This document shows, in pieces, positions 6,547 through 8,122 of a stretch of DNA of 8,122 nucleotides. The position numbers and the translations under genes were made by a program. Source of the DNA: Candidatus Zhuqueibacterota bacterium 4484_219. GTDB taxonomy: Bacteria > Zhuqueibacterota > JdFR-76 > 4484-219. The notes under the pieces were generated by a model that saw only the letters and a list, made by a program, of their open reading frames with translations, ran no database searches and was not told the DNA's origin. The number at the start of each line of letters is the position of its first letter. The stretch's first letter is position 1. The DNA lies in contig MZGM01000050.1 of NCBI GenBank assembly GCA_002085035.1, positions 1 through 8,122 of the forward strand. Direction: 5' to 3'.

Positions 6547-7584
6547 ATGACGAAACACAAACGAATTCTATTGGCACATGGCAGTGGTGGTAAACTTACT
6601 CACCAGCTAATTGACAAGTTGTTTGTTCCCACCTTCCATAACCAGATTTTGGAAAGGTTGGACGATGGTGCAATTTTGTTGCAGGATTCCGATACTGAGG
6701 GTAATGAAAGATCAGGGATGGCTTTTACCACAGATAGCTACGTGGTGGATCCGATTTTTTTCCCCGGAGGTGACATCGGCCGACTGGCTGTCTGCGGTAC
6801 GGTAAATGATCTGGCTATGTGCGGTGCTGAGCCTCTTTATCTCAGCGCAGGGTTGATTTTGGAAGAGGGATTTCCCTTTGCAGACCTGGAAACCATTGTT
6901 GAGTCTATGCAGCAGGCTGCTGAAGAGGCAGGGGTTTCCATCGTTACTGGAGATACTAAAGTGGTGCGAAGAGGTAATGTCGACAAGTTGTTCATTAACA
7001 CAGCAGGAATTGGCCGAGTGTTTTCTGGGGTACAAATTTCTGGTCGGAATGCACAAGTAGGGGACCGGGTAATCCTCAGTGGAACATTGGGAGAGCATGG
7101 ACTTGCAGTATTGTTGCAACGGGAAGGGTTGGCCTTTCAATCCAAAATTCGCTCGGATGTTGCTCCAGTCAACAAAATGGTGTCGAGGATGTTACAAAAA
7201 TTCCCTGATGCAATTCACGTTTTGCGCGATCCAACTCGAGGTGGTCTGGCTACAACTCTTAACGAAATTGCCCAGAGCTCTCAGGTGGCAATTGAGCTCG
7301 AGGAAGTGAAAATCCCGGTATCCCCGGAGGTGCTGAGTGCCTGTGAGCTTTTAGGGTTCGATCCTCTCTATGTGGCAAACGAAGGTAAGTTCATTGCGAT
7401 TGTTGCTCCTGAGGTTGCCGAGCCAATTTTACAGTTTCTTCGCCGTTTTGATCTTGGAGAAAATGCTGCTATTATTGGTCAAGTTCTTGAACGTCCTCAA
7501 GGTAAAGTCCTATTGAACACTTCTATGGGAGGGACTAGATTGGTTGACATGCTGGTTGGTGAGCAATTACCACGAATTTGTTAG
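6547..7584 (+). CDS. hypE: Hydrogenase maturation protein HypE (thiocarboxamide dehydratase)
   Basis: HypE receives the carbamoyl group from HypF on its C-terminal cysteine and dehydrates it with ATP to a thiocyanate, the source of the cyanide ligands. The protein is 345 residues, the normal length, and ends LPRIC, so the essential terminal Cys345 is present. It belongs to the PurM/AIR synthase fold. ATP-site features are AHGSGGK near the N-terminus (10-16), TTDSYVVDP (61-69), GDIGRLAVCGTVNDLAMCGAEP (read here as G75-D76, C83-G84-T85-N87-D88), TGDTKVV (134-140) and RDPTRGG (227-233). The ribosome binding site is poor. It is separated from hypD by the YbaK-like gene and a 180-base gap containing two hairpins, so it may be expressed differently from hypF-hypC-hypD. 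Confidence 0.96.
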   Translation: MTKHKRILLAHGSGGKLTHQLIDKLFVPTFHNQILERLDDGAILLQDSDTEGNERSGMAFTTDSYVVDPIFFPGGDIGRLAVCGTVNDLAMCGAEPLYLSAGLILEEGFPFADLETIVESMQQAAEEAGVSIVTGDTKVVRRGNVDKLFINTAGIGRVFSGVQISGRNAQVGDRVILSGTLGEHGLAVLLQREGLAFQSKIRSDVAPVNKMVSRMLQKFPDAIHVLRDPTRGGLATTLNEIAQSSQVAIELEEVKIPVSPEVLSACELLGFDPLYVANEGKFIAIVAPEVAEPILQFLRRFDLGENAAIIGQVLERPQGKVLLNTSMGGTRLVDMLVGEQLPRIC

Positions 7585-7643
7585 GGCCTCAAGAGTGTTA
7601 TCTTTGTGTTTTAGAGAACTAATGTGAAATTTAAACATTTAAA

Positions 7644-7649
7644 GGGAGG
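7644..7649 (+). promoter_or_regulatory. Ribosome binding site deciding the start of the tricorn-like gene
   Basis: GGGAGG lies one base before an ATG (7651) and seven bases before an in-frame GTG (7657). Only the second distance suits initiation, so the GTG is the likely start; it also gives a textbook signal peptide beginning Met-Lys-Lys. The rest of the 72-base gap after hypE is AT-rich with no clear terminator. Confidence 0.55.
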
Positions 7650-7656
7650 AATGGTC

Positions 7657-8122
7657 GTGAAAAAATATTTAGCTTTTGTAGTTTTGGCGGCTGTGTTTTT
7701 CACTGTGTCAGCTTTTGCCAGGGAAGAAACTCGAGTGTTGCGGTTTCCAGCGATTTATGGTGATCAAATTGTATTTACTTATGCTGGGGATTTGTACACG
7801 GTAGCTTCGGCCGGAGGGGTAGCACGTAAATTGACAAACCACCAAGGATACGAAATGTTTGCTCGATTTTCTCCAGATGGTAAATGGATTGCCTTCACTG
7901 GTCAATATGATGGTAATACCGAAGTTTATCTAATGCCAGCAGAAGGAGGTGTCCCCAAGCGGTTAACCTTTACCGCAACAATTAAGCGCGATTATGTCTG
8001 GGATCGTATGGGTCCCAACAATATCGTCATGACTTGGAAACATGATAACAAGCATATTGTTTTTCGCTCACGTATGCGGGAATGGAATAGCTTTAATGGG
8101 CAGCTTTATCTTATTTCAGTAG
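7657..8122 (+). CDS. Exported tricorn protease-like beta-propeller protein, 3' truncated
   Basis: The first 155 codons of a longer gene cut by the right edge. A signal peptide is clear: MKKY, a hydrophobic core rich in Val, Leu, Ala and Phe, and an Ala-Phe-Ala cleavage site after residue 21, so the protein is exported to the periplasm or beyond. The mature start (RVLRFPAIYGDQIVFTYAGD) and the following TolB/PD40 repeats, FSPDGKWIAFTG (71-82) and GNTEVYLMPAEGGVPKRLT (86-104), match the N-terminal six-bladed propeller of bacterial tricorn proteases. In that family this domain gates peptides towards a C-terminal PDZ and S41-type serine protease domain. Those catalytic parts lie outside the window, so protease activity is inferred; a TolB-like or DPP-like protein is the alternative. 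It is probably a separate unit from the hyp genes. Confidence 0.82.
   Translation, partial: MKKYLAFVVLAAVFFTVSAFAREETRVLRFPAIYGDQIVFTYAGDLYTVASAGGVARKLTNHQGYEMFARFSPDGKWIAFTGQYDGNTEVYLMPAEGGVPKRLTFTATIKRDYVWDRMGPNNIVMTWKHDNKHIVFRSRMREWNSFNGQLYLISV

Noticed and set aside
6712..7140. A 142-codon minus-strand open frame opposite hypE
   Set aside because: It is a shadow of the hypE coding frame; the product shows no family motifs.

Overview
The window looks like a bacterial chromosomal segment of moderate GC content, judged by eye. All convincing genes read left to right. A sugar transferase of the lipopolysaccharide heptosyltransferase type (GT9) suggests a Gram-negative (diderm) cell. A phosphate butyryltransferase and a set of [NiFe]-hydrogenase maturation genes suggest anaerobic, fermentative or hydrogen metabolism. 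A secreted bacterial tricorn-type protein, together with an MntA/HepT-type remnant, would fit an environmental lineage such as the Calditrichota/KSB1/Zixibacteria neighbourhood. That placement is a guess from gene content, not something the sequence proves.

Layout: (1) 3-518, the C-terminal part of a GT9 glycosyltransferase cut by the left edge. (2) 674-1609, phosphate butyryltransferase (ptb), with no butyrate kinase beside it in the window. (3) 1612-1962, an MntA-type minimal nucleotidyltransferase (antitoxin), running into about 1917-2126, the decayed remains of its HepT (HEPN) toxin partner with stops, deletions and a lost catalytic histidine. (4) 2160-7584, the hydrogenase maturation cluster hypF-hypC-hypD-(YbaK-like deacylase)-hypE. 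(5) 7657-8122, the start of an exported tricorn/TolB-type beta-propeller protein cut by the right edge.

How the genes work together: HypF and HypE make the cyanide ligand from carbamoyl phosphate, and HypC and HypD assemble the Fe(CN)2CO unit that is handed to the hydrogenase large subunit. hypC and hypD overlap and are surely co-translated. The YbaK-like gene has its own strong ribosome binding site and sits between hypD and hypE, where it has no known role in maturation. HypA, HypB and the hydrogenase subunits are not in this window.

Intergenic stretches are short (none over 300 bases without a gene or gene remnant). The most structured one is 6367-6546, before hypE: it holds a C-rich/G-rich imperfect hairpin resembling a dispersed REP-like repeat, and a second hairpin followed by T-runs. 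I found no RNA genes, CRISPR arrays, insertion sequences or origins. I see no strong case for a wholly new system; the toxin-antitoxin remnant and the YbaK insertion are the points most worth a second look.
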